Positions 35,272 to 43,857 of a stretch of 56,716 nucleotides of DNA are shown piece by piece (position 1 is the first letter of the stretch; each line of letters begins with the position of its first letter). Under the pieces are notes generated by a model that saw only the letters and a list, made by a program, of their open reading frames with translations, had not been told where the DNA came from and did no database searches. The stretch comes from 38-11 sp964539975 (GTDB lineage Bacteria; Bacillota; Clostridia; Tissierellales; Dethiosulfatibacteraceae): the NCBI GenBank assembly GCA_964539975.1, contig CAZIKK010000016.1:1-56716 (forward strand). The letters run 5' to 3'. The translations under genes and the position numbers were made by a program.

Positions 35272-35427
35272 TATAATAACAGATGAATCAATCTCCGAGC
35301 ATATCGACCTGAAGATGATTAAATTATGGTTGATGTGCCGATAGGGTTTAATTGGAAACGATTGAGCCTCCTGATGGAAAGGAGAAGAGAAGCAAGCAAC
35401 ATTTCCATTAGAGGTGTTGTTTTTTTA
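35272..35427 (+). promoter_or_regulatory. Possible promoter and structured leader with terminator before the SLH electron-transfer operon
   Basis: A TATAAT at 35272-35277 (weak -35) is followed by about 110 bases with several short hairpins, then CAACATTTC / GAGGTGTTG (35397-35419) and eight T. It could simply end the upstream operon, but the promoter-like box before it suggests an attenuated leader. I checked it by eye against c-di-GMP, fluoride, SAM and THF riboswitch cores and saw no match. Confidence 0.5.
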
Positions 35428-35480
35428 TTTCTCTGATACCCGGAGATTTGTTTCCAAAACAAATTTGAAAGGGGAAAAAC

Positions 35481-36710
35481 ATGATTAGAAAGAAGACAAA
35501 AACAAGTTTGGTGTGGATGATGGTGTTGTTAATGCTAGCCCAGACAGTGGCATTTGCAACGGGATCCGAAAACAGTGTGACAATGGTTTTGGAAGAAAAC
35601 CAAGTAGCGACAGGTGAATTGGTTGATTCAGAATTCATGGACATAGGAGGCGCATTCGCCTTTGCTGAGAAAGCAATCAATGGACTGGTGACAAGAGGGA
35701 TTATCGATGGTATGGGCAATAACCTTTACGAGCCAGAAGGGCTATTGACTAGAGCCCAGATCAGCAAGATCATGGTGTTGTCTTTGGGGCATGAGCCGGT
35801 AGACTACACGGGTGACTTTACAGATGTTTCCGCTGACGATTGGTTTGCGCCTTATATCCAGGCAGCAATAGAGGCAGGCATCTTCAAAGGATATGATGAT
35901 GGTACTTTCAAGCCCAATCAGATCATCAACCGCCAAGAATTGGCAACGGTAGTTGGGAGAGGAGCGGTAGAGGCCAATATCGTGACAGCGGAGAGAATGG
36001 CAAGATTTGTCATGGAAAAGTCCGATTTTGAAGACAAAGAATTAGTGCCGGATTGGGCAGCCCATGAAGTGGCTTGGTTGGAGGCGCAAGGCGTGTTTGA
36101 AGCCATCGCCACGGAGTATTTTGAACCAACTAGCTCAGTCAATAGAGCAGAAGCAGCTGTGGTAGTTTACAATACGTTACTATTTGAAACAGAAGACCCA
36201 ACGGTAGAACTTTTAATCACCGGATCTGGGGTATATTCGGAAGTGAGAATTTCAACCGATGATTGGCAAAAATATGAAATGGTGGACAGATTGTATTCGG
36301 CATTAAATAGTCTTAAGTTTCATAAAATTGTAAAAACTAGAGGTTATGATCTGTTTGACTTGATTGGCTACCAAAATTTAAGAACAGATCAAAACTACGA
36401 CGTGACCTTTACATGTGCTGACGGGTATATGTTTGTCAAATCAGTGGATTCGTTAAAGAACACCTACTTTACAGAGGGAACAAAAGAAGAAGTAAGGCCC
36501 ATTCTGGCAAGATACGTGGCAGTAATATCCGATTACCCTGAAGCAAACTACGACCCACCAATAACATGGGAAGATAGGGAACTGACAGAAGACGACCTGG
36601 ATCCAGATTTTCCAAAACTCATATTTGGTCAGGCATATGAAGGAGAAATCAATATGCCGGGATGGGGCAAAGAAATCATTAGAATTACAATTGGAGACGA
36701 AATAAACTAA
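35481..36710 (+). CDS. SLH surface protein with a C-terminal sulfite-oxidase-like (Moco-less) domain
   Basis: The protein has 409 residues. A signal peptide (MMVLLMLAQTVAFA) precedes three SLH repeats (about residues 50-235; for example FKPNQIINRQELATVVGRG). The C-terminal 160 residues contain VTFTCADGYMF and a PKLIFGQAYEGEINMPGWG region like the domains in the next two genes, which resemble the molybdopterin-binding fold of sulfite-oxidase proteins without the cofactor Cys. It is probably fixed to the cell wall and works with the electron-transfer proteins encoded next. AAGGGG precedes the ATG. Confidence 0.8.
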   Translation: MIRKKTKTSLVWMMVLLMLAQTVAFATGSENSVTMVLEENQVATGELVDSEFMDIGGAFAFAEKAINGLVTRGIIDGMGNNLYEPEGLLTRAQISKIMVLSLGHEPVDYTGDFTDVSADDWFAPYIQAAIEAGIFKGYDDGTFKPNQIINRQELATVVGRGAVEANIVTAERMARFVMEKSDFEDKELVPDWAAHEVAWLEAQGVFEAIATEYFEPTSSVNRAEAAVVVYNTLLFETEDPTVELLITGSGVYSEVRISTDDWQKYEMVDRLYSALNSLKFHKIVKTRGYDLFDLIGYQNLRTDQNYDVTFTCADGYMFVKSVDSLKNTYFTEGTKEEVRPILARYVAVISDYPEANYDPPITWEDRELTEDDLDPDFPKLIFGQAYEGEINMPGWGKEIIRITIGDEIN

Positions 36711-36753
36711 TAGCATAGATGGGGTTGATGAAGACAGTAGGAGTGAATAAAGG

Positions 36754-37365
36754 ATGATGAAACTGAAAAAATGGACAGGATTAGGTGTGATTCTGGTTTT
36801 GATCCTGATGATGGTGTTGGTTGGCTGCAGCCAACCAGTGCCGGAAGAAGTTGAAGAGCCGGAACCAGCGCCGGAAGAAGTTGAAGAGCCAGAACCAGCA
36901 CTAGAAGAAGTCGAAGAGCATCCCTTGACCATTACAGGAGAAGTGGTGGCAGATCAGGTGTTTGGTTTGGAAACTCTCCAAAACATGACTGAGATCCAAT
37001 TTGAGGGGACGTTTTTCTCGCTGAATTCTTTTGGAACAGAAGAGCACACCCATTTTAAAGGGATAAAACTATGGCCGCTTTTAGATGAGGTTGTGGGCTT
37101 AAGTGAGGACAGCCGTTATGTGACCGTTGTGGCAGAGGATGGCTATCAAGTGACTTTTATGAAAGAACAAATACAGCGACAAGATTACATAGATGAAACA
37201 GATCCAGACGTTGAGCTGTCAATCATCATCGCGTGGGAAGAGAATGGTAAAGCCTATGATCCAAACAAAGGCTCTCCCTACAAACTGGTGATTGGACAGT
37301 CAGAACCGGGTGATGTGAACAAACCCAATTGGGTAGCCATTATTGAAAAAATTGTGGTGGAATAA
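36754..37365 (+). CDS. Lipoprotein with a sulfite-oxidase-like domain
   Basis: The protein has 203 residues. The lipoprotein signal peptide ends LMMVLVGC, so it is anchored to the outer face of the membrane. A Pro/Glu-rich linker of three near-identical 10-residue units (PEEVEEPEPA) acts as a stalk. The remaining 150 residues (HPLTITGEVV ... KPNWVAIIEKIVVE) match the cofactor-free molybdopterin-fold pattern of its neighbours. Either of two adjacent ATG codons (36754, 36757) may be used. Twelve bases separate it from the FMN protein gene. Confidence 0.8.
   Translation: MMKLKKWTGLGVILVLILMMVLVGCSQPVPEEVEEPEPAPEEVEEPEPALEEVEEHPLTITGEVVADQVFGLETLQNMTEIQFEGTFFSLNSFGTEEHTHFKGIKLWPLLDEVVGLSEDSRYVTVVAEDGYQVTFMKEQIQRQDYIDETDPDVELSIIIAWEENGKAYDPNKGSPYKLVIGQSEPGDVNKPNWVAIIEKIVVE
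36839..36918 (+). repeat. 30-bp tandem repeat encoding a Pro/Glu stalk
   Basis: Two full and one partial copies of a 30-bp unit (GCCGGAAGAAGTTGAAGAGC then CGGAACCA) encode PEEVEEPEPA; the third is diverged at four or five positions. Confidence 0.8.
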
Positions 37366-37377
37366 GGTGGACAACGA

Positions 37378-38958
37378 ATGGGACATAAACGAATCTACTT
37401 AATGATTGCGATTGCTCTGTTGGTGTTGGCGGCAGTGCTCCTTCAATTGCATAATCGAGTTTCTGAGGAAGCCCGAGTAGTAGAAGGGTATTTCCCCAAC
37501 GAAAAAAACATCACATTGGTGCGAAATTTGTCCGATGATCCCAATGTGGCCATCCATTTTCCAGGCTTGCTAAGAGCTTATGAGGTGGACGGTATCGTCA
37601 AAGCTTTTGTGGTCAATTGTGTGGGATATGTAGGATCAGTAGACGTGTTGGTAGCCATAGACGATGTGAACCATTCAATAAAGGGGTTGGAGATCCTGAA
37701 CCACGAAGAAACCCCCCGTTATGCGGAACATATTGCATCTGACTGGTTTATTCAGCGATTTTTGAATCAACCAACAAAAACCTATTTAAACTTAGTCGTT
37801 TTGGAAAAAGAGAACCCGGAAGACATTGTACAAGTCACAGGAGCCACTGTCAGTTCTCAAGCTGTGGTTCATGGGGTCAACAGTGCCATGGGTGCGTATG
37901 AATACTTGAACCAGGACAACCTGATGAGCCGCGTACCCGATGTGGTGCCTCAAGAGTTCTTTCAAAGAGACACGAACAGTTTTGCAATCAATTGGGAAGG
38001 AGGGTCTGTCAGAATTAACACAGACACCATTCAGACTTACGAACAAACCATACAGGAAGTGGTGCTGATTAATACGACAGGGACAGAAATAGGGATGACG
38101 GTAAAAGGACCAACCCTACGACAGTTATTGGAAGCAGAAGGTTTGGACCTGGATGATTATGAAGGGATTGGTGTAACGGCTCGAGACGGCTATTATGCGA
38201 TGATTGATCGTGAAAAATTAGAAAAACGGGATGTGATTCTGGTTTGGCAAGTGGATGGTGAGGAATTGGATGAGGCTGAAAAACCCATGCGAGTCGCTGT
38301 CCCTGAGGAATTGGGGCCATATTGGGTTAAAATGGTAGCCCATATTGATCTGTATGATGCCATTTCGCCCAAAGCTATTGAAAAAGTTCATTTTTTCGAA
38401 GCGTTGACAAGAGAATTGCCTATTTATGCTTATGAATATTACGGAACTCGAGACAAATCCTATGAAGTAGGGCGAATCTTGCGCCAATTCGATTTTGTGG
38501 ATGAGAAAGGACTTTTTACCATGGGTGCCGCGGATGGCCTGATAAAAAACGAAACCATTGCGGCAGTTCGACAGCGGTATTACATCAAAGTAGAAGGCGA
38601 AAACGCACCTATGAATATCGCTCCAAATTTCAAGCTGGGAATGAATGTGAAGCATATGACCTACTTTTCAACCACAACAGACAGCGTGGTGTTTCCTGAT
38701 CAAATGGGCAAAGTGATGATCACAAAAGAAATTGACGGATCCATGGCCTTACCTATGGGTCAGCTGCTGCAACAGGCAGGCATGGTGTGGGAAGAAGACA
38801 CTCAGTTAGTGGTCTTCAATACCCAGGAACAAAGCCTGGAAATACCCATAGCCCAGTTGGAAGACTATCAGGTGGTGCTATCAGGCCAACAGGTAGATCT
38901 TTATCATCATCAACAGGTAATGTCGGATCTATTAAGGATAGAAAAGCATGATCAATAA
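37378..38958 (+). CDS. Membrane-anchored RnfG-like FMN-binding protein with sulfite-oxidase-like domains
   Basis: The protein has 526 residues. One N-terminal helix anchors it. Residues about 80-175 form an FMN_bind domain: GYVGSVDVLVAIDD, NHEETPRYAEHI and the flavinylation site VTGATVSSQAVV, where Thr would carry FMN attached by an ApbE transferase (no apbE here). A cofactor-free molybdopterin-like domain follows (about 200-350), and a second, more diverged one may fill the C-terminus. It likely relays electrons outside the membrane. Its last 11 bases overlap the next gene. Confidence 0.82.
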   Translation: MGHKRIYLMIAIALLVLAAVLLQLHNRVSEEARVVEGYFPNEKNITLVRNLSDDPNVAIHFPGLLRAYEVDGIVKAFVVNCVGYVGSVDVLVAIDDVNHSIKGLEILNHEETPRYAEHIASDWFIQRFLNQPTKTYLNLVVLEKENPEDIVQVTGATVSSQAVVHGVNSAMGAYEYLNQDNLMSRVPDVVPQEFFQRDTNSFAINWEGGSVRINTDTIQTYEQTIQEVVLINTTGTEIGMTVKGPTLRQLLEAEGLDLDDYEGIGVTARDGYYAMIDREKLEKRDVILVWQVDGEELDEAEKPMRVAVPEELGPYWVKMVAHIDLYDAISPKAIEKVHFFEALTRELPIYAYEYYGTRDKSYEVGRILRQFDFVDEKGLFTMGAADGLIKNETIAAVRQRYYIKVEGENAPMNIAPNFKLGMNVKHMTYFSTTTDSVVFPDQMGKVMITKEIDGSMALPMGQLLQQAGMVWEEDTQLVVFNTQEQSLEIPIAQLEDYQVVLSGQQVDLYHHQQVMSDLLRIEKHDQ

Positions 38959-40123
38959 AAAGCGGTCTTTTATACAATTGATTTCAGCAATTGTCATTGG
39001 CGTTTTTGGATTGCTCTATTACGCCTACTTGAAAGATCTTGTGGACTTTAGATGGTTTTCTCTTGGTGATCTCAATCCTTATGGTGGATGGAGTGCCATC
39101 AAGGCTTCCTTTATGGATTTGTCCTACCGCTGGCGTGGGGTGACCCAGTCAATAGCTTTGAGCATTGCCATTACAGGGACTTCCTTGTTCTTTGGTCGGC
39201 TGTTTTGTGGCTATTTGTGTCCTGTGGGAGCGCTGCAAGACGCTTTTAAAGCAGTAGGTGAAAAAGTAGGCCTAACCCCCATAAAACTAAGAAAAATAGG
39301 ACCTTTTCATCTTGAATGGATGAAATACGGGGTGTTGGGAGCTTTGCTAGTAGCCAGTGTATTGGAACGAGGACATTATGTTTCCCCCTACTCTCCTTGG
39401 TTGGCTTATTTGAATATGTTTTCAGGGTTCAGCTTTGGAGTAGGAGGGGTGGTGCTGTTGGTACTAGTTGTAGGTTCTCTTCGAACCAAAAGATGGTTTT
39501 GCCGTTTGCTTTGTCCATTAGGAGCATTTCAAGCCCTGTTATACGCTTTGGGACCTATGAAAATTAAAAAAACTGAAAGCTGTGAAGGCTGTAGCGCTTG
39601 CTTCAAAGACTGCCCAGTAGAAATCGTCAATGAAACAGAAGTTATTTCGCCAGAATGCGTCAATTGCTTGAACTGTACCCAAAACAACTGTCATAAGGGA
39701 CAAACTCCGTACCAAACAACCATTGTAGGCAAAAAAATAAAAAAAGGTCCCTACTTGGCGATAGGCTTGAGTTTCTTTCTTATGCTGTTTGTGTGGTTGC
39801 CTTTTATGGCGGGACCAGGACAATCAAGCAATGCTATGGTGTTAGAAGGCTTAGTTGATGGAGTGTACCATAGCAACGGCACAGGCTTTGGAGGACAGAT
39901 TCAAGTAACGGTAACCATTTCGCAACAACAGATTAACCAGATACAGGTGGTGCATCACAAGGAAACAGAAGGCTACTACGAAGAAGTATTTAAAGCCTTG
40001 TCTCAAGAAGTGATCAACACGCAAAATCTAAACGTGGATACCATTAGCGGTGCCACTGTCACCAGTCGAGGATTTATCAACGCGATAAGAGGCGGTGTCG
40101 GGATGGGTATGCCTCGAGAATAA
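38948..40123 (+). CDS. NapH/NosR-like 4Fe-4S membrane protein with C-terminal FMN-binding domain
   Basis: The protein has 391 residues. Five or so membrane helices carry the double motif CGYLCPVGA and CRLLCPLGA of NapH-like quinol/Fe-S proteins. Two ferredoxin-type clusters follow (CEGCSACFKDCP; CVNCLNCTQNNC), then one helix and a short extracytoplasmic FMN_bind domain with the flavinylation site ISGATVTSRG. It should move electrons from the cytoplasm or quinone pool to flavin on the outer side. AAGGAT precedes the ATG, which overlaps the previous gene. Confidence 0.9.
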   Translation: MINKKRSFIQLISAIVIGVFGLLYYAYLKDLVDFRWFSLGDLNPYGGWSAIKASFMDLSYRWRGVTQSIALSIAITGTSLFFGRLFCGYLCPVGALQDAFKAVGEKVGLTPIKLRKIGPFHLEWMKYGVLGALLVASVLERGHYVSPYSPWLAYLNMFSGFSFGVGGVVLLVLVVGSLRTKRWFCRLLCPLGAFQALLYALGPMKIKKTESCEGCSACFKDCPVEIVNETEVISPECVNCLNCTQNNCHKGQTPYQTTIVGKKIKKGPYLAIGLSFFLMLFVWLPFMAGPGQSSNAMVLEGLVDGVYHSNGTGFGGQIQVTVTISQQQINQIQVVHHKETEGYYEEVFKALSQEVINTQNLNVDTISGATVTSRGFINAIRGGVGMGMPRE

Positions 40124-40152
40124 AGAGGGAGGACATCTCATAAAAAAGGGTC

Positions 40153-40201
40153 AATTTATTAATAAATTGTCAATAAATAAACGACAAATTTGTGTTATAC
40201 T
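40153..40201 (+). promoter_or_regulatory. Promoter region with palindromes before the flavin reductase lipoprotein
   Basis: A perfect 16-bp palindrome AATTTATTAATAAATT (40153-40168) overlaps an inverted pair TTGTC (40167-40171) and GACAA (40183-40187), followed by TATACT (40196-40201). The TTGTC-N11-GACAA layout recalls redox-regulator sites such as Rex, but the spacing differs from its 18-bp consensus. Confidence 0.5.
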
Positions 40202-40267
40202 CTTTCTTGCCTGCGCAATCTTGGGAAACCAATTCAGCTAGGTAGAACACAAATTTTAGGAGGTAAC

Positions 40268-42091
40268 ATGCGCAAACTTAACAAACTAGTCATCTTTATG
40301 ATCATTATGACTCTGTTGGCATCATTGGCAGCTTGTGGACCATCACCGGCCCCACAGCCAGATGAGCCAGACGAACCAGAAGTGGAAGCCATTTACACAC
40401 CGGGAACCTACACAGGTGAAGGCTTTGGAATGAACGGAACAATCCAGGTGGCGGTCACAGTGGATGAAATGTCAATCGTCTTCATTGAGATTCTGGATCA
40501 TATTGAATCAGCAGGAATAGCTGATCCGGCTATTGAAAGAATCCCTGAACAAATCATTGACAACCAATCTTTGGAAGTGGAATCTGTTGCTGGCGCCACA
40601 TTGACATCCGCAGGAATTGTGGAAGCTGTCGAGCAAGCACTGAGAAAAGCCAAAGGAGAAACAGCGGGCGAAGAAGATGAGACAGAAATGGCTTTTGATG
40701 ATCCAGACGTGATCATTGTAGGTGCTGGCTTTGCCGGTATCAACGCAGCCATTGAAGCGGCAGATCTAGGAGCGAAAGTGTTGTTAATTGAGCAAACGGG
40801 AATCATCGGAGGGTCTATTCGATATGCAGGAGGCACCTTGTCTGGAGCCAACACACAAATGCAAATCGATGCAGGCATCGAAGATACCGTGGATAAATTC
40901 ATAGAAGACATCAACCGTTTAGGAAGAGGCACCAACATACCAGAATTGACGCAGTTCCACGTTGAAAATTCAGCAGAAGCCGTTAATTGGATCGATTCCA
41001 TAGGCGCTGACTTTGGAGATCGTCAACCCACACAACCTGCTACATACGAAGCCTTTGGCACACCAAGAGAGCACCGTGTGACAGGTGGTGGCATTGGTTT
41101 ATTGGAAACAGTAACCCCTTTGTTGGAAGCCCATATTGAAAATGGAAATGTGGTCTTGTTGCTGAACACGAAAGTCACAGATATCCTAATGGATGGCAAA
41201 GCGGTGACAGGCGTAATCACAGAAGAAAGACAATACGAAGCCAAAGCAACCATTCTTGCAACAGGTGGCTACGGACACAACGAAGAGTGGATCAACCGAT
41301 ACAACTTTGACAATGTGCTGTCATCTGCACCAGCCCATGCAACAGGCGATGGTTACGTATTTGCTGAAAAAGCAGGGGCTCAGTTTGCCAACATGGAATA
41401 CTTGCCAGCCTACGCAGGTGGGGTACCTGTTTCTGAAACAGGGTTTGTGACAAGTGTCACAGCCAACACCACCAAATACCCAGGAGTGATTTGGGTGAAT
41501 GTGGCAGGTGAGCGTATGGGAGATGAAATCGACATTTCTCCAGGTCCAAAACAAGACATCTGGGCGGATGCACCAGAGAACATCGTTTACATTTTGATGA
41601 CAGAAAGCATGCGAGAAACGCAAGATCCCATTCTTAGTGGCGACGAAGGTTGGGCGAGATTTGATGAAGAAGTGGCAAAAGGAGAAGTGATCTTCAAAGC
41701 CGATACCATAGAAGCCTTGGCTGAAGCGACAGGAATTGACGCTTCCGGTCTGAGTGCAACCATTGAGAGATACAATGGATTCGTGGAAAATGGAACCGAT
41801 GAAGACTTTGGAAGAACCAATGCCATGGAATCATTTGAAGAAGGTCCTTACTATGCCATCAAAACCGTTCCTTATGTTTTGTTGACAAAAGGGGGTCCTT
41901 TGATGAACACACAAGCCCAGATTTTAGATGCGAACAATGAGCCTATCGTTGGATTGTACCAATGTGGCGAGTTGATTGGCGGTTCCAATATTGGCGGAGA
42001 AGCTTCTGTAGGTGGATTGGCCAATACCATCTGTGTGGTATGGGGTAAAAACGCTGCCAGAAATGCGGTTGCATACGCATTAGAACAATAA
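40268..42091 (+). CDS. Extracellular flavinylated FAD-dependent reductase (fumarate/urocanate-reductase-like lipoprotein)
   Basis: The protein has 607 residues. A lipoprotein signal (LLASLAAC) and Pro/Glu linker lead to an FMN_bind domain with flavinylation site VAGATLTSAG (about residues 105-125), then an FAD_binding_2 domain: dinucleotide motif VIIVGAGFAGINAAIEA, RYAGGTLSGAN, and the C-terminal GLYQCGELIGGSNIGGEASVGG. This domain order is typical of secreted reductases that use fumarate, urocanate, methacrylate or similar unsaturated acids as electron acceptors; the acceptor here is unknown. The start at 40268 follows AGGAGGTAAC; an upstream in-frame ATG lacks a ribosome site. It is the terminal enzyme of the 35.5-42.1 kb electron-transfer set. 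Confidence 0.92.
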   Translation: MRKLNKLVIFMIIMTLLASLAACGPSPAPQPDEPDEPEVEAIYTPGTYTGEGFGMNGTIQVAVTVDEMSIVFIEILDHIESAGIADPAIERIPEQIIDNQSLEVESVAGATLTSAGIVEAVEQALRKAKGETAGEEDETEMAFDDPDVIIVGAGFAGINAAIEAADLGAKVLLIEQTGIIGGSIRYAGGTLSGANTQMQIDAGIEDTVDKFIEDINRLGRGTNIPELTQFHVENSAEAVNWIDSIGADFGDRQPTQPATYEAFGTPREHRVTGGGIGLLETVTPLLEAHIENGNVVLLLNTKVTDILMDGKAVTGVITEERQYEAKATILATGGYGHNEEWINRYNFDNVLSSAPAHATGDGYVFAEKAGAQFANMEYLPAYAGGVPVSETGFVTSVTANTTKYPGVIWVNVAGERMGDEIDISPGPKQDIWADAPENIVYILMTESMRETQDPILSGDEGWARFDEEVAKGEVIFKADTIEALAEATGIDASGLSATIERYNGFVENGTDEDFGRTNAMESFEEGPYYAIKTVPYVLLTKGGPLMNTQAQILDANNEPIVGLYQCGELIGGSNIGGEASVGGLANTICVVWGKNAARNAVAYALEQ

Positions 42092-42106
42092 AATCATTAC
42101 ACAAAC

Positions 42107-42160
42107 AAAAAAGGTGTTGTCAAAGCCCAAGTGCTTTGACAACACCTTTTTTTATAAAGA
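42107..42160 (+). terminator. Terminator after the flavin reductase gene
   Basis: AAAAAAGGTGTTGTCAAAGC and its complement (20-bp stem, 42107-42152) enclose the loop CCAAGT and run into T-rich sequence. Confidence 0.95.
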
Positions 42161-42245
42161 AAAAAATCACACAATCTCCCACAATGTTTTCTAGAAAATA
42201 TGGTATACTGAATCCATTAGAAAAATCAGAATAAAGGAGATAAAT

Positions 42246-43325
42246 ATGCGTTGGATCGAGTTTGATAAAATGGAAAACTTCATGAAGGCAGTATTTGTGG
42301 CAGCTGGAGTTCCGGAAAAAGATGCCGCCATTTGTGCCAATGTGTTGATAGAATCGGACAAACGGGGCATTGATTCCCACGGCATTGGCAGACTGAAACC
42401 CATCTACATTGATCGCATCCGGGAAGGGATCATCAATCCTGTGACAACCGTTGATGTGATCAAAGAAGGGCCCACTACTGCCGTGTTGGATGGCAACAAT
42501 GGCATGGGACAAGTGGTCTCCAAAAAAGCCATGAACATGGCGATCGAAAAAGCCAAGCTATTTGGCATGGGAATGGTAGCAGTTAGAAATTCCAACCATT
42601 ACGGTATTTCCGGATATTATGCCACCATGGCGACAGAAGCGGGCATGATCGGCATGACCGGCACCAACGCCAGACCTTCCATTGCCCCTACTTTTGGTGT
42701 GGAAAACATGTTGGGTACCAATCCTTTGGTATTTGGCATGCCCACAGATGAAGCCTTTCCGTTTGTGTTGGACTGTGCCACCTCTATTACCCAGCGAGGG
42801 AAAATTGAAGTGTATCAAAGAGAAGGAAAAGACCTGCCAGAAGGGTGGGTTATTGGTGCCAACGGCCAACCGAGAACAGATACAGAAGAAGTCTTGAAAG
42901 ACCTTCTGACAGGAGGCGCAGCATTGTCTCCTCTAGGTGGAATTGGAGAAGAATTAGGTGGTTACAAAGGATATGGCTATGCCACCATTGTCGAAATCCT
43001 TTCGGCAGCGTTGCAAGGCGGCGCTTTCTTAAAAGCTTTATCCGGGCACCAGGATGGAGAAAAGACACCTTATCGATTAGGGCATTTCTTTATGGCCATT
43101 GATGTGGAAGCTTTTACTGAACTAAAAGCCTTCAAAAAAACCACGGGAGATATCCTAAGAGAATTGCGTGCCTCAAAAAAGGCGCCGGGACAAGAACGCA
43201 TCTACACGGCAGGAGAAAAAGAACATCTGGCTTGGGAATACCGAAAAGACAAAGGCGTTCCTGTCAACGAAGCTCTAGAAAAAGACATTCAAGCCATTGA
43301 AACAATCTACGGCATCACGATCTAA
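42246..43325 (+). CDS. Ldh2-family malate/L-lactate/ureidoglycolate-type dehydrogenase
   Basis: The protein has 359 residues. The family signatures are DKRGIDSHGIGRL (with the catalytic His), NSNHYGISGYYA and GLGMTGTNA-like GMIGMTGTNARP, plus LDCATSI. These NAD(P)-dependent enzymes oxidise malate, sulfolactate, ureidoglycolate or related 2-hydroxyacids; which one cannot be told. AAAGGAG precedes the ATG, with a TATACT box about 40 bases upstream. It may form a transcript with the PAP2 gene 19 bases later. Confidence 0.88.
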   Translation: MRWIEFDKMENFMKAVFVAAGVPEKDAAICANVLIESDKRGIDSHGIGRLKPIYIDRIREGIINPVTTVDVIKEGPTTAVLDGNNGMGQVVSKKAMNMAIEKAKLFGMGMVAVRNSNHYGISGYYATMATEAGMIGMTGTNARPSIAPTFGVENMLGTNPLVFGMPTDEAFPFVLDCATSITQRGKIEVYQREGKDLPEGWVIGANGQPRTDTEEVLKDLLTGGAALSPLGGIGEELGGYKGYGYATIVEILSAALQGGAFLKALSGHQDGEKTPYRLGHFFMAIDVEAFTELKAFKKTTGDILRELRASKKAPGQERIYTAGEKEHLAWEYRKDKGVPVNEALEKDIQAIETIYGITI

Positions 43326-43344
43326 TCTAGGAAAAGGTGACGGC

Positions 43345-43857
43345 ATGAAAGAAAAACTATTGGCTGTTGATCGGTGGGTGGTCTTGACTTGTCACAAGAT
43401 CACACAAGAAAACGCTCTGATTAGGCAGAGCGTGATAGGAATTAACCGATGGGTGACGAAAGTATTCTATGTGCTATATGGCGGCATGTTGGTCTATTTG
43501 TTGTTCATGGACCGTGTTCTTTTCATGCCCTATTTTGCAGGGCCTTTTTTGGCCTATGTTATTTCCCGGGCAATACGGCTTGGCTATCGGCGAGCACGTC
43601 CATTTGAGTCGTTAGACTATACCAGCCACTTTCCCCATAGCAACGATCCTTCATTCCCCAGCATGCATGCCATGTCGGCTTTCGTCATTGGATTTGCCAC
43701 TTTTCAAGTAAATGGTTTTCTTGGAGGGCTGGTTTTGTTGTTGGCTGTTCTGACGGCAACCTCCCGAGTGTTGGCAGGGGTTCATTATCCTTCCGATGTG
43801 TTGGGAGGTGCGGGAATAGGATTGATGTCAGGTTGGGTGGTCTTTAGCATTTTGTAA
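43345..43857 (+). CDS. PAP2-family membrane phosphatase
   Basis: The protein has 170 residues with several helices. The PAP2 motifs are visible: RLGYRRARPFE (motif 1, R-P), PSMHAMSA (motif 2) and SRVLAGVHYPSDVLGG (motif 3, catalytic His). It dephosphorylates undecaprenyl pyrophosphate or another lipid phosphate at the membrane. The start at 43345 follows AAAGGTGA; the frame extends into the upstream gene. Its end overlaps the convergent cysteine-synthase-like gene by 14 bases. Confidence 0.88.
   Translation: MKEKLLAVDRWVVLTCHKITQENALIRQSVIGINRWVTKVFYVLYGGMLVYLLFMDRVLFMPYFAGPFLAYVISRAIRLGYRRARPFESLDYTSHFPHSNDPSFPSMHAMSAFVIGFATFQVNGFLGGLVLLLAVLTATSRVLAGVHYPSDVLGGAGIGLMSGWVVFSIL

Noticed and set aside
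35481..38958. True molybdenum-cofactor enzymes (sulfite oxidase/YedY type)
   Set aside because: The domains lack the cofactor-binding Cys and are too short; they resemble the cofactor-free variants of the fold.
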